Shown here: positions 17,199 through 25,330 of the stretch, piece by piece | How positions within the stretch are numbered: the stretch's first letter is position 1 | Layout: every line of letters starts with the position of its first letter | Source: Micromonospora sp. CP22 | Lineage (GTDB): Bacteria; Actinomycetota; Actinomycetes; Mycobacteriales; Micromonosporaceae | NCBI RefSeq assembly: GCF_009712475.1 | Contig: NZ_VCJO01000010.1 | Span: 124,001-188,000 of the forward strand | Direction of reading: 5' to 3' | DNA length: 64,000 nt | Position numbers and translations under genes: made by a program | The notes under the pieces: generated by a model | Databases searched by the model: none | Seen by the model: only the letters and a program-made list of their open reading frames with translations | What the model was told of the DNA's origin: nothing

Positions 17199-18029
17199 TC
17201 AGTCCCCGGCGGCCTCGCCCGGCTTGTCCTCCAGGTCCGCCGAGCCCGCCGAGGTGGTCGGCTTGTGCCCCTCCTCCGTCGGCGTACTCGGGGTCTGTGC
17301 CCGGTCGCCCTCGGCCGCTCCGTCGGTCGCGTCGCCGTCGAGCAGCGAGATCAACGCGGTCCCGGTGATCCGCCGGAAGGTACGACCCACCCGGTGGCGG
17401 TCCAGGACGGCGACCTCCAACTGGTCGGCGGCGATCGTACGGGCGGCACCACCCTCGCCACCGACACTGCTCAACGCCTGCACCGCCACCTTGACCGCCT
17501 CGCCGAGGGACATGTCCGGCCGGTGGTGCGACTTGAGCACCCCGGAGATCGCCTCGGCCTGACCGCCCATCGCCATCCGCCCCGGCTCGTCGGTCACCGA
17601 ACCGTCGTAGGTGTTGCGGTAGAGGGAGTCGTCTTCGGGCGTGGCACCCACCTCGGCCACACAGATCTCCACCTCGAACGGCTTCGACTGCTCGGTGAAG
17701 ATGGCACCGAGGATCTGCGCGTACGAGTTGGCCAACGCCAGACCGGTCACGTCACGACGGTCATAGCTCAGTCCGTTCAGGTCGGCCATCCGCACACCCG
17801 CCCGGCGCAGGTTCTCGAACTCGTTGTACCGGCCCACGGCGGCGAACCCGATCCGGTCGTAGATCTCGCTGACCTTGTGCAGGGCGCTGGAGAGGTTCTC
17901 GGCGACGAAAAGCACCCCACCGGCGTAGCTCAGGACCACCGCGCTGCGCCCCCGGGCGATGCCCTTGCGGGCCAACTCGGAACGGTCGCGCATGATCTGT
18001 TCGGGCGAGGCGTAGAACTGCATGGCCAC
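17199..18029 (-). CDS. prcA: Proteasome subunit alpha
   Basis: Forms the outer rings of the 20S proteasome and its gate. The 276-residue protein has the alpha-type N-terminus (YASPEQIMRDRSELARKGIARGRS), followed by the core fold with AGGVLFVAEN, YDRIGFAAVGRYNEFENLR and DGSVTDEPGRMAMGG. The tail after residue 230 is an acidic, Thr/Ser/Pro-rich extension, probably disordered. GTG 18029 is preferred over ATG 18023 because GGAG lies at a normal distance. It is last in the pup-prcB-prcA operon. Confidence 0.98.
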   Translation of the reverse strand: MAMQFYASPEQIMRDRSELARKGIARGRSAVVLSYAGGVLFVAENLSSALHKVSEIYDRIGFAAVGRYNEFENLRRAGVRMADLNGLSYDRRDVTGLALANSYAQILGAIFTEQSKPFEVEICVAEVGATPEDDSLYRNTYDGSVTDEPGRMAMGGQAEAISGVLKSHHRPDMSLGEAVKVAVQALSSVGGEGGAARTIAADQLEVAVLDRHRVGRTFRRITGTALISLLDGDATDGAAEGDRAQTPSTPTEEGHKPTTSAGSADLEDKPGEAAGD

Positions 18030-18090
18030 GGCGGCGGCTCTCCTTCGGGCGCGTACTCGGGGAAACGGGGATCAGCTGCGGGTGGGCGGC

Positions 18091-18930
18091 TCAGCCACCC
18101 GGATTCTCCATCCGGCCGGCGACCACGCTCTCCGCGATCGTCGAGGTCTCCGCGTCGGTCAGCCGGTGCGTGCCCTCCGCCGTCGCGGTCATCACCACGG
18201 GGTAGATCCGTCGGGTCAGGTCGGGTCCGCCGGTCGCGGTGTCGTCGTCGGCGGCGTCGTAGAGTGCCTCCACCGCCAACCGCACCGCGTCCTCGACGGA
18301 CAGCCCGGCCCGGTACCGCTTCTTCAACGCCGACTTGGCGAACAGCGAACCCGAGCCGATCGCGTCGTAGCCGGTCTCCTCGTACGGGCCGCCGGTGACG
18401 TCGAAGCTGAAGATCCGCCCGGCCCGTGCCGGATCGCCGGCCGCCAGGTCGAACCCGGCGAACAGCGGAATCACCGCCAGTCCCTGCATGGCCGCGCCCA
18501 GATTGCCACGGATCATCGAGGCGAGCCGGTTCGCCTTGCCGTCGAGCGAGAGCATCGCGCCCTCGATCTTCTCGTAGTGTTCCAGCTCCACCTGGAACAG
18601 TCGCATCAACTCGATGCCGACTCCGGCGGTGCCGGCGATGCCCACCAGCGAGTACGCGTCGGCGGGGTGGACCTTCTCGATGTCCCGCTGGGCGATCAGG
18701 TTGCCCATGGTGGCCCGCCGGTCGCCGGCCATGACCACACCACCGGCGGCAGCGATGGCCACGATCGTGGTGGCGTGCGGGGCCAGATCGGCGGCCATGC
18801 CCGGGGGCAGCGCTCGTCGGCCCGGCAGCATCTCGGGGGCCACTTTGCTCAGGAATGCCGTGAAGGAGGACGTCCCCGCGTTGGTGAACACATCTGGAAG
18901 ACGCCCGGATGGATCAAAACCCGCTGCCAC
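18091..18930 (-). CDS. prcB: Proteasome subunit beta (proteolytic)
   Basis: Catalytic inner-ring subunit of the 20S proteasome. The first 53 residues are a propeptide; the catalytic N-terminal threonine is Thr54 in APHATTIVAI, exposed by self-cleavage. Conserved GGVVMAGDRRATMGNLIA (Asp, Arg and Lys-type active-site surroundings) and GSGSLFAKSALKKRY follow. The GTG start has GAGAGGA six bases upstream. Its 5' end overlaps the end of the endonuclease VII-like frame by 82 bases. Confidence 0.98.
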   Translation of the reverse strand: MAAGFDPSGRLPDVFTNAGTSSFTAFLSKVAPEMLPGRRALPPGMAADLAPHATTIVAIAAAGGVVMAGDRRATMGNLIAQRDIEKVHPADAYSLVGIAGTAGVGIELMRLFQVELEHYEKIEGAMLSLDGKANRLASMIRGNLGAAMQGLAVIPLFAGFDLAAGDPARAGRIFSFDVTGGPYEETGYDAIGSGSLFAKSALKKRYRAGLSVEDAVRLAVEALYDAADDDTATGGPDLTRRIYPVVMTATAEGTHRLTDAETSTIAESVVAGRMENPGG

Positions 18931-19179
18931 GTGGTTCCTCTCAGGTACGTGATGGCCCGGGCCAGCCTCGTCGGACTGTCACGGAACTGGCCAAGACCAC
19001 CGTTGCAGTTGAAGCAGAGTATCCCGCGCACCCACCCGGTGCGATGATCGTGGTCCACATGTTCCGGATCGGGGTCACCGCACAAACACCCCGCCCTGCT
19101 CGGTCAGCAGCTCGTCGAACTGCCGCTGACCGATGCCGTACCGCCGCCGCAGGTGGTGACGGGGAGCGAGCGCTTGCAT
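18849..19179 (-). pseudogene. Endonuclease VII-like HNH gene, frameshifted, between pup and prcB
   Basis: From an ATG at 19179 one frame reads a basic N-terminus with LRRRYGIGQRQFDELLTEQGGVF and stops at 19075-19077. In the frame one base further on, the rest of the domain continues: GCLCGDP, HVDHDHRTGWVRGILCFNCNGGLGQF and RLARAITYL, the zinc-binding and HNH-like core of recombination endonuclease VII (PF02945-type). The two halves join as one protein if a +1 frame change occurs near 19083-19091. The Cys pair reads CxC instead of CxxC, so about five bases may have been lost there, perhaps by GT slippage. The 3' end runs into prcB. I recall intact genes of this type at this place in other actinobacteria. 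It may be a real pseudogene, a sequencing error, or, less likely, programmed frameshifting. Confidence 0.78.
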
Positions 19180-19194
19180 TGGGGGGCAGACTTC

Positions 19195-19227
19195 GCCCGA
19201 CCGGTCGGGCAAAACGGGCAGATGCCC
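19195..19227. promoter_or_regulatory. Two palindromes at the 3' end of pup
   Basis: GCCCGACCGGTCGGGC (19195-19210) is a perfect 16-bp palindrome, and GGGC-AGAT-GCCC (19216-19227) is a small hairpin touching the pup stop. They could attenuate or process the transcript between pup and the downstream genes, giving more Pup than proteasome, or bind a regulator. Confidence 0.5.
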
Positions 19228-19442
19228 TATTCGCCGCCTTTTTGCACGTAACCTCTCACGAACTCTTCGGCGTTCTCTTCAAGGACGGAGTCGATCTCGT
19301 CGAGCAGGTCGTCGACGTCCTCGGTGATCTCGGCGTGCCGCTCGGCGACCTCCGGGTTCGCCTCGACGGTGACGTCCTCGACCTCTTCGCCCTGACGGGA
19401 CTTGCCCGACTGCGACTGACCGCCGCTGTCACGAGTGGCCAT
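19227..19442 (-). CDS. pup: Prokaryotic ubiquitin-like protein Pup
   Basis: Protein tag for proteasomal degradation. The 71 residues are polar and mostly disordered, with the conserved C-terminal half DDLLDEIDSVLEENAEEFVRGYVQKGGE. It ends in Gly-Gly-Glu, the form PafA can use directly, whereas mycobacterial Pup ends in GGQ and first needs Dop to deamidate it. I took the ATG at 19442, with GGAGG eight bases upstream, rather than a GTG five codons earlier. It leads the operon with the endonuclease VII remnant, prcB and prcA. Confidence 0.98.
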   Translation of the reverse strand: MATRDSGGQSQSGKSRQGEEVEDVTVEANPEVAERHAEITEDVDDLLDEIDSVLEENAEEFVRGYVQKGGE

Positions 19443-19546
19443 CGTTGCCTCCTCCACGATCTCCCTGCGATGAACTTACCTCGCAGGAGTGACGAAACGT
19501 CGCCCGCGCGCCGTACCGACGCGCGGGGACGGCCCCGACCGACGGC

Positions 19547-21064
19547 TCAGCCGCCGGTCAGGGTCTCCAGCAGATCCTTCGCGCTGGCGCAGCGGTCGAA
19601 CAACGCACCGACGTGCCGCCTGGTGCCCCGTTCCGGTTCCATCATCGGCACCCGCACCAGCGACTCCCGACCGACGTCGAAGATCACCGAGTCCCAGCTG
19701 GCGGCGACCACCTCGGAGGCGTACTGAGCCAGGCAGCGACCCCGGAAGTAGGCGCGGGTGTCCTCCGGCGGCTCGGTCATCGCCGTGCGGCTCTCCTCGT
19801 CGCTGAGCAGCGTCTTCATCGACCCCCGGGACACCAGCCGGTGATAGAGACCCTTCTCCGGGCGTACGTCGGAGTACTGGAGGTCGACCAGCTGGAGCTT
19901 GTGCGACCCCCAGCCGAGCTTCTCCCGCTCCCGGTAGCCCTCCAGCAGCCGCAGCTTCGCCACCCAGTCCAACTCGTCGGCGCAGAGCATCACGTCGCGT
20001 CCCAGCCGGTCGAGCACGTCCTCCCACCGGTCCAGCACGTCGGCGGTCTGCTCGTCGACGTCGTCGCCGTACCGGTCGTCGACGAAGGCGCGTACCCGCT
20101 CCAGATAGGCCCACTGCACGTCCATGGCGGTCAGTCGACGCCCGTCGCGCAGCCGCATCAGGTGGGACAGCGACGGGTCGTGACTGACCGCGCGCAGCTC
20201 GCCGACGGGGTCGGCGATGCCGAGGTCGGGGCCGAGCGCCTTCTCCTCGATCATCGTGAGGATCAACGCGGTGGTGCCCACCTTGAGGTAGGTGGAGATC
20301 TCCGAGAGGTTCGCGTCGCCGATGATGACGTGCAGGCGGCGGTACTTGTCGGCGTCGGCGTGCGGCTCGTCGCGGGTGTTGATGATCGGCCGCTTGAGGG
20401 TGGTCTCCAGGCCGACCTCGACCTCGAAGAAGTCGGCACGCTGCGAGATCTGGAAACCGGCCTGGCCACCGTCCTGGCCGATGCCGACGCGGCCGGCACC
20501 GCAGACGATCTGCCGCGTCACGAAGAACGGCGTCAGGTACGCCACGATGTCGGCGAACGGCGTCTGCCGACGCATGAGGTAGTTCTCGTGGGCACCGTAG
20601 CTGGCGCCCTTGTTGTCGGTGTTGTTCTTGTAGAGGTGGATCGGCGAGCTGCCGGGGATCGTGGCGGCCCGTCGGGCCGCCTCCGCCATCACCCGCTCCC
20701 CCGCCTTGTCCCAGCGGACCAGGTCGCGGGGGTTGGTCACCTCGGGGGTGGAGTACTCCGGGTGCGCGTGGTCGACGTAGAGCCGCGCCCCGTTGGTCAG
20801 GATCACGTTGGCCAGGCCGAGGTCCTCGTCGGCGAGCGCCTCGGCCGGGTCGTAGACCGCACCGGAGTAGGTGAAGCCACGGGCGTCCCGCAGCGGTGAC
20901 TCCTCCTCGTAGTCCCAGCGGGCCCGACCACCGCGGTTCAGCTCCGGTCGGGCGCCATAGGCGTTCACCACCTGGGAGGAGGTGACCATCGGGTTGGCTC
21001 CGGCCTGGCCGGGCACGGAGATTCCGTACTCGACCTCGGTACCCATGATTCGTCTAACGCTCAT
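19547..21064 (-). CDS. dop: Depupylase/deamidase Dop
   Basis: Relative of PafA that removes Pup from substrates and, in species with a GGQ Pup, deamidates it. Of 505 residues, MGTEVEYGI carries the metal-site Glu residues, and the Dop-specific loop lies around 38-65 (RPELNRGGRARWDYEEESPL). The catalytic Asp is Asp98 in GARLYVDHAHPEYSTPE. HLYKNNTDNKGASYG and INTRDEPHAD are conserved. ATG 21064 has GGGTAGG upstream. Since Pup here already ends in Glu, depupylation (and Pup recycling) is its expected main job. Confidence 0.97.
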   Translation of the reverse strand: MSVRRIMGTEVEYGISVPGQAGANPMVTSSQVVNAYGARPELNRGGRARWDYEEESPLRDARGFTYSGAVYDPAEALADEDLGLANVILTNGARLYVDHAHPEYSTPEVTNPRDLVRWDKAGERVMAEAARRAATIPGSSPIHLYKNNTDNKGASYGAHENYLMRRQTPFADIVAYLTPFFVTRQIVCGAGRVGIGQDGGQAGFQISQRADFFEVEVGLETTLKRPIINTRDEPHADADKYRRLHVIIGDANLSEISTYLKVGTTALILTMIEEKALGPDLGIADPVGELRAVSHDPSLSHLMRLRDGRRLTAMDVQWAYLERVRAFVDDRYGDDVDEQTADVLDRWEDVLDRLGRDVMLCADELDWVAKLRLLEGYREREKLGWGSHKLQLVDLQYSDVRPEKGLYHRLVSRGSMKTLLSDEESRTAMTEPPEDTRAYFRGRCLAQYASEVVAASWDSVIFDVGRESLVRVPMMEPERGTRRHVGALFDRCASAKDLLETLTGG

Positions 21065-21220
21065 CGACCTACCCGCTTCGTATTGCCCGACCGGTCCCCC
21101 GTCACGTCGAGCGTAGTCGTCACTGACCCGACCGGGGGCGCAGCGGGCCCCCGGGGTCGCACCTGCGGCTTGCGCTGTTCGTCGATCCGCGGCTGGGCGG
21201 ACCGGTGGCGACGCCCGCCG

Positions 21221-21277
21221 CCGGCACGGGCAGGGCCCGTGACGCCGTGCGTCACGGGCCCTGGTGGCGCGTGCCGG
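21221..21277 (-). terminator. Strong terminator after arc
   Basis: CAGGGCCCGTGACG (21231-21244) and CGTCACGGGCCCTG (21250-21263) make a perfect 14-bp stem with a 5-base loop. Outer arms CCGGCACG/CGTGCCGG (21221-21228, 21270-21277) extend it. It starts right at the arc stop and separates arc from the dop-pup-prcBA genes. Confidence 0.85.
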
Positions 21278-23059
21278 TCAGAGGTATTGGCCGGTGTTGC
21301 TGGCGGTCTCGATGGAGCGTCCGGCCTCGGCGCCCTTGCCGCCGGAGACGAGCGTACGGATGTAGACGATCCGTTCGCCCTTCTTGCCGGAGATGCGGGC
21401 CCAGTCGTCGGGGTTGGTGGTGTTGGGCAGGTCCTCGTTCTCGCGGAACTCGTCGACGCAGGCGTCGAGGAGGTGCTGCAGGCGCAACCCTTTCCTACCG
21501 GAGGTGAGGAACTCCTTGATGGCCATCTTCTTGCCCCGGTCGACGATGTTCTGGATCATCGCGCCGGAGTTGAAGTCCTTGAAGTACAGGACCTCCTTGT
21601 CACCGTTGGCGTAGGTGACCTCCAGGAAGCGGTTCTCCTCCGTCTCCGAGTACATCCGCAGCACCACCGCGTCGATCATGGCGGCGACGGTGGCCTGGGC
21701 GTCGCCGCCGTGTTCGGCGAGGTCGTCGGCGTGCAGCGGCAGGCCCGGGAGGATGTACTTGGAGAAGATGTCCTTGGCCGCCTCGGCGTCCGGACGCTCG
21801 ATCTTGATCTTCACGTCGAGGCGTCCCGGGCGCAGGATCGCCGGGTCGATCATGTCTTCCCGGTTGGAGGCGCCGATGACGATGACGTTCTCCAGCCCCT
21901 CGACGCCGTCGATCTCGCTGAGCAGCTGCGGCACGATGGTGTTCTCCACGTCGGAGGAGACACCGGAGCCACGGGTGCGGAAGACCGAGTCCATCTCGTC
22001 GAAGAACACGATGACCGGAGTGCCTTCGCCGGCCTTCTCCCGAGCCCGCTGGAAGATCAACCGAATGTGCCGCTCGGTCTCACCGACGTACTTGTTGAGC
22101 AGCTCGGGGCCCTTGATGTTGAGGAAGAAGCTGGTGTGCTTCTCCTCGCCCCGCCGCTCGGCGATCTTCTTGGCGAGCGAGTTGGCGACCGCCTTGGCGA
22201 TCAGGGTCTTGCCACAGCCCGGCGGACCGTAGAGCAGGATGCCCTTCGGCGGGCGCAGCTGGTGCTCCCGGAACAGGTCGGCGTGCAGGAACGGCAACTC
22301 GACCGCGTCACGGATCTGCTCGATCTGGGAGTGCAGGCCGCCGATGTCGGTGTAGTCGACGTCCGGCACCTCCTCCAGGACGAGTTCCTCGACCTCGCTC
22401 TTGGGAATCCGCTCGTACGCGTACGCCGAGCGAGGTTCGATCATGAGCGAGTCGCCGGCCCGGATCGCACTGCCGATCAGGGTGTCGGCCAGGTGCACGA
22501 TGCGTTCCTCGTCGGAGTGCGACACCACCAGCGCCCGGTCACCCGGCGCGCCCTCGGGACCGGCGAGGATCTCCTTGAGCATGACCACCTCGCCGACCCG
22601 CTCGTAGCCGAACGCGTCAACGATGTTGAGCGCGTCGTTGAGCAGGACCTCCTGGCCGCGGCGCAGTTCGCCGACGTCGAGCGAGGGCGATACCGCCACG
22701 CGCAGTTTCCGTCCGCCGGTGAAGACGTCGACCGTGCCGTCTTCGTGCCGGGCCAGGAAAACGCCGTAGCCACTTGGGGGTTGAGCGAGCCGGTCGATCT
22801 CCTCCTTGAGCGTCACGATCTGCGCGCGAGCCTCTTTCAGGGTGCTCACGAGCCGTTCGTTGTTCTCGGTCAGCCGCGCCAACTGCGCCTGGGTGGCGGC
22901 CAGCCGCTCTTCGAGCTGCCGGACGTGTCGGGGGCTCTCGGTCAACTTGCGCCGCACCAGAGCGAGTTCCTCTTGAAGGAACGCGACCTGCGTGGAGAGA
23001 TCGTGGGCCTCCTTCTCCCACCGTGCGGCGCGCGAGTCCGCGTCGTCGCTGCGTGCCAC
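21278..23059 (-). CDS. arc: Proteasomal AAA ATPase Arc/Mpa
   Basis: Hexameric unfoldase that captures pupylated proteins and threads them into the 20S proteasome. Its 593 residues show an N-terminal coiled coil (about 10-92), the Pup-binding region; then two OB-like domains (about 97-230); then an AAA domain with Walker A GPPGCGKT (278-285) and Walker B VFFDEMD (Asp-Glu near 354-355). It ends in GQYL, with the penultimate Tyr needed to dock on and open the proteasome gate. The GTG at 23059 has GGAGGTGGGAC directly upstream. It has its own terminator. Confidence 0.98.
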   Translation of the reverse strand: MARSDDADSRAARWEKEAHDLSTQVAFLQEELALVRRKLTESPRHVRQLEERLAATQAQLARLTENNERLVSTLKEARAQIVTLKEEIDRLAQPPSGYGVFLARHEDGTVDVFTGGRKLRVAVSPSLDVGELRRGQEVLLNDALNIVDAFGYERVGEVVMLKEILAGPEGAPGDRALVVSHSDEERIVHLADTLIGSAIRAGDSLMIEPRSAYAYERIPKSEVEELVLEEVPDVDYTDIGGLHSQIEQIRDAVELPFLHADLFREHQLRPPKGILLYGPPGCGKTLIAKAVANSLAKKIAERRGEEKHTSFFLNIKGPELLNKYVGETERHIRLIFQRAREKAGEGTPVIVFFDEMDSVFRTRGSGVSSDVENTIVPQLLSEIDGVEGLENVIVIGASNREDMIDPAILRPGRLDVKIKIERPDAEAAKDIFSKYILPGLPLHADDLAEHGGDAQATVAAMIDAVVLRMYSETEENRFLEVTYANGDKEVLYFKDFNSGAMIQNIVDRGKKMAIKEFLTSGRKGLRLQHLLDACVDEFRENEDLPNTTNPDDWARISGKKGERIVYIRTLVSGGKGAEAGRSIETASNTGQYL

Positions 23060-23222
23060 GTCCCACCTCCCCGGGGGGCTTGAACGTTCTGCCCTAACAC
23101 TAGCCGCTATGAGCCCGATTCGGTCCTCCGCAACGCGCCCGTCACAGAAGCTTGATCGCCAAGGGTGGGTCGACGGGCGGGTACCGGCATTCGGGTACCG
23201 TCGAGGGGTGGGACGGGAGAAC

Positions 23223-23531
23223 ATGGGGGGTGCACCGGTGGCCGAGGTCGCGACCGACCAGTTGCAGGTCTGGGTTGACCAGGATCTGTGCACGGGCGAC
23301 GGGCTGTGTGTGCAGTACGCGCCGGAGGTCTTCGAGTTCGACGTCGACGGGTTGGCGTACGTCAAGGGCCCGGACGGTGAGCTGGTGCAGACGCCGGGCG
23401 GCCGGGTGGACGTGCCGGAGCACCTGCGCCTCGAGGTGATCGACTCGGCCAAGGAGTGCCCCGGCGAGTGCATCCACGTCGTACGCGGCAGCGACGGCGT
23501 CGAAGTCGCCGGCCCGGAGGCCGACGACTGA
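23223..23531 (+). CDS. Small ferredoxin
   Basis: Electron carrier of about 102 residues, probably with one [3Fe-4S] (or [4Fe-4S]) cluster. Cys residues lie in DLCTGDGLCVQYAPEVFEF and in AKECPGECIHV, the Cx5C...CP spacing seen in small actinobacterial ferredoxins that serve cytochromes P450 and other oxygenases. ATG 23223 has a GGGAG site; GTG 23238 is an alternative. It diverges from arc and no redox partner gene is adjacent, so its partner is unknown. Confidence 0.88.
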   Translation: MGGAPVAEVATDQLQVWVDQDLCTGDGLCVQYAPEVFEFDVDGLAYVKGPDGELVQTPGGRVDVPEHLRLEVIDSAKECPGECIHVVRGSDGVEVAGPEADD

Positions 23532-23587
23532 CCTGGACGCCCACCGGGCCCGCGGAATCACCCGAGCGGGCGATGCACGGGGGACCG

Positions 23588-24157
23588 CTACAGCAGCGGA
23601 CGGCCGACCACCGAGGCGACCAACCGGGCGAACTCCTCCAACCGGGCGATCTGCCCGGCGCCGCCGTCGTCGAGGGTTTTGCCGAAGCGCAACGCGTCGT
23701 GCCGGGGCCCGCCGGTGGTCTCCTCGCCCGGCGGCGACTCGTCCAGCGAGGTCAGCAGCAGGTAGACGTCGATGCTGTCGACCCGGATCTCACCGTTGTC
23801 GTGCCGGAACAACCGCCGTCGGCAGCCCACCTCGGTGACCGAGGAGACCGGCACCACGCGCAGGGACGAGGTCATCGAACCCGGCGGCCCCTCCCCCGGC
23901 GGCACGTCCTCGCCGTGCCAGAGCACCAGGCGGCTGCCGTCGCAGACGACGACCTCCTGCCACACGCCGTTCACCTCGTTGACGAAGCGCTCCAGGGTGA
24001 AGCCGAGCACCGACGCCCCCCGCAGGACACCGCCGAGTGCCTCCAGGGCGACGTCGGGGTCACGCAGGTAGGCCCGCGCCGCCGATTCGAGATCGGCGTA
24101 CGGCGACCAGTCGGGAAAGACCGCCGGTAGATCGCCACCGAAGCCGGGACGATTCAT
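23588..24157 (-). CDS. Conserved hypothetical protein
   Basis: A 189-residue acidic, soluble protein with no signal peptide, membrane helix or motif I recognise. The middle contains NGVWQEVVVCDGSRLVLWHGEDVPP and later SSVTEVGCRRRLFRHDNGEIRVDSIDVYLLL, a beta-rich pattern. It sits between the ferredoxin (convergent) and the tRNA methyltransferase gene (same strand, 150 bases downstream with no visible gene in between). The ATG is clear and codon use fits the neighbours. Confidence 0.75.
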   Translation of the reverse strand: MNRPGFGGDLPAVFPDWSPYADLESAARAYLRDPDVALEALGGVLRGASVLGFTLERFVNEVNGVWQEVVVCDGSRLVLWHGEDVPPGEGPPGSMTSSLRVVPVSSVTEVGCRRRLFRHDNGEIRVDSIDVYLLLTSLDESPPGEETTGGPRHDALRFGKTLDDGGAGQIARLEEFARLVASVVGRPLL

Positions 24158-24307
24158 CGGATCACCTCGCCCCCGCCCGGCACCGGCCTAGGCGTGCGCC
24201 GCACCGCGCCGACCGTCCGTTCGCCACGTCCGCTCACGTGGTCACCTCGGCCACCGCCGAGCCTGCCCAGGATGAGCCCACTCACTCCCAGCCGCCCCAT
24301 TCCGCCG

Positions 24308-25330
24308 TCACGGCTTGTCCGTCTCCTGCGCCACGTCGGGTGGTGTCTGCCCGGCCCGCGCCTCGGGTGCCACCACGCTCGCCTGCCGGGCCGCCTCCGC
24401 CTCGCGCAGTGCCTGGCGTCGCTGCGCGTACGCCTCGGTGCCCTTGCTGGGCTTGCGACGCCGGGGCGGGGCGGTGACTCCGGGGGCGAGCTTACGCGCG
24501 GAGACGAGGAAGGCGGTGTGCGCGATCATCCGGTGGTCGGGGCGGACCGCCAGCCCTTCGGCGTGCCAGTCCCGCACCAGCGACTCCCAGGCTCGGGGCT
24601 CGGTCCAGCCGCCGCGCTCGCGTAGCGCCTCCACCAGCTCGGACAGCTGGGGGGTGGTGGCCACGTAGCCGATGAACACGCCGCCGGGCAGCAGCGCGCG
24701 TTCGACCATGTCGAGGTTCTCCCAGGGGGTCAGCATGTCCAGGATGATCCGGTCGAAACCGGTCTCCCGGCATTCGGCAACGTCGCCGACGTGCAGGTGC
24801 CAGGCGGGATGCGGGCCCCGGAAGAACGCCTCGACGTTGCGGCGGGCGATCTGGGCGAAGTCGTCGCGCAGCTCGTAGGAGTGCAACTCCCCGGTGGTGC
24901 CCACCGCGCGCAGCAGCGAACAGCTCAGCGCTCCGGAGCCGGCACCGGCCTCGAGGACCTTCGCGCCGGGGAAGATGTCACCCATGGTGACGATCTGGGC
25001 GGCGTCCTTGGGGTAGATGACCTGGGCGCCACGGGGCATGGAGAGCACGTAGTCCGACAGCAGCGGGCGCAGCGCCAGGAACGCGGTGCCGCCGCCGGAG
25101 GTGGTCACCACGCTGCCGTCGGGCAGGCCGATCAGCGTGTCGTGCGCCAGGATGCCCCGGTGGGTGTGGAACTCCTTGCCCGGCTCCAGGGTCACCGTGT
25201 GCATCCGCCCCTTGGGGTCGGTCAGCTGCACCCGGTCACCCGGCTGGAACGGCCCACGCCGCACGGCGGGCGGATCCACCTTCTCCTCGGGTTCGTCGCT
25301 GGCCGGGTGGGCGGAGTGGGTGACGGTCAC
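24308..25330 (-). CDS. trmI: tRNA (adenine-58-N1)-methyltransferase TrmI
   Basis: Methylates A58 in the T-loop of tRNAs using S-adenosylmethionine. The N-terminal part (FQPGDRVQLTDPKGRMHTV) is a small beta domain. The Rossmann methyltransferase core has motif I VLEAGAGSGALSCSL (about residue 120), with HLHVGDV and RIILDMLTPWENL following. The C-terminal 60 residues are a basic tail. The start is GTG 25330, overlapping the stop of the site-2 protease gene (GTGA). The mycobacterial ortholog also lies near the proteasome genes and the RecB-like gene. Confidence 0.94.
   Translation of the reverse strand: MTVTHSAHPASDEPEEKVDPPAVRRGPFQPGDRVQLTDPKGRMHTVTLEPGKEFHTHRGILAHDTLIGLPDGSVVTTSGGGTAFLALRPLLSDYVLSMPRGAQVIYPKDAAQIVTMGDIFPGAKVLEAGAGSGALSCSLLRAVGTTGELHSYELRDDFAQIARRNVEAFFRGPHPAWHLHVGDVAECRETGFDRIILDMLTPWENLDMVERALLPGGVFIGYVATTPQLSELVEALRERGGWTEPRAWESLVRDWHAEGLAVRPDHRMIAHTAFLVSARKLAPGVTAPPRRRKPSKGTEAYAQRRQALREAEAARQASVVAPEARAGQTPPDVAQETDKP

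Noticed and set aside
18849..19179. Programmed +1 frameshift giving an active endonuclease VII
   Set aside because: No slippery heptamer, rare-codon pause or conserved structure can be pointed to, and the joined product would have a defective CxC zinc pair. Decay or sequence error is simpler, so it is listed as a pseudogene.
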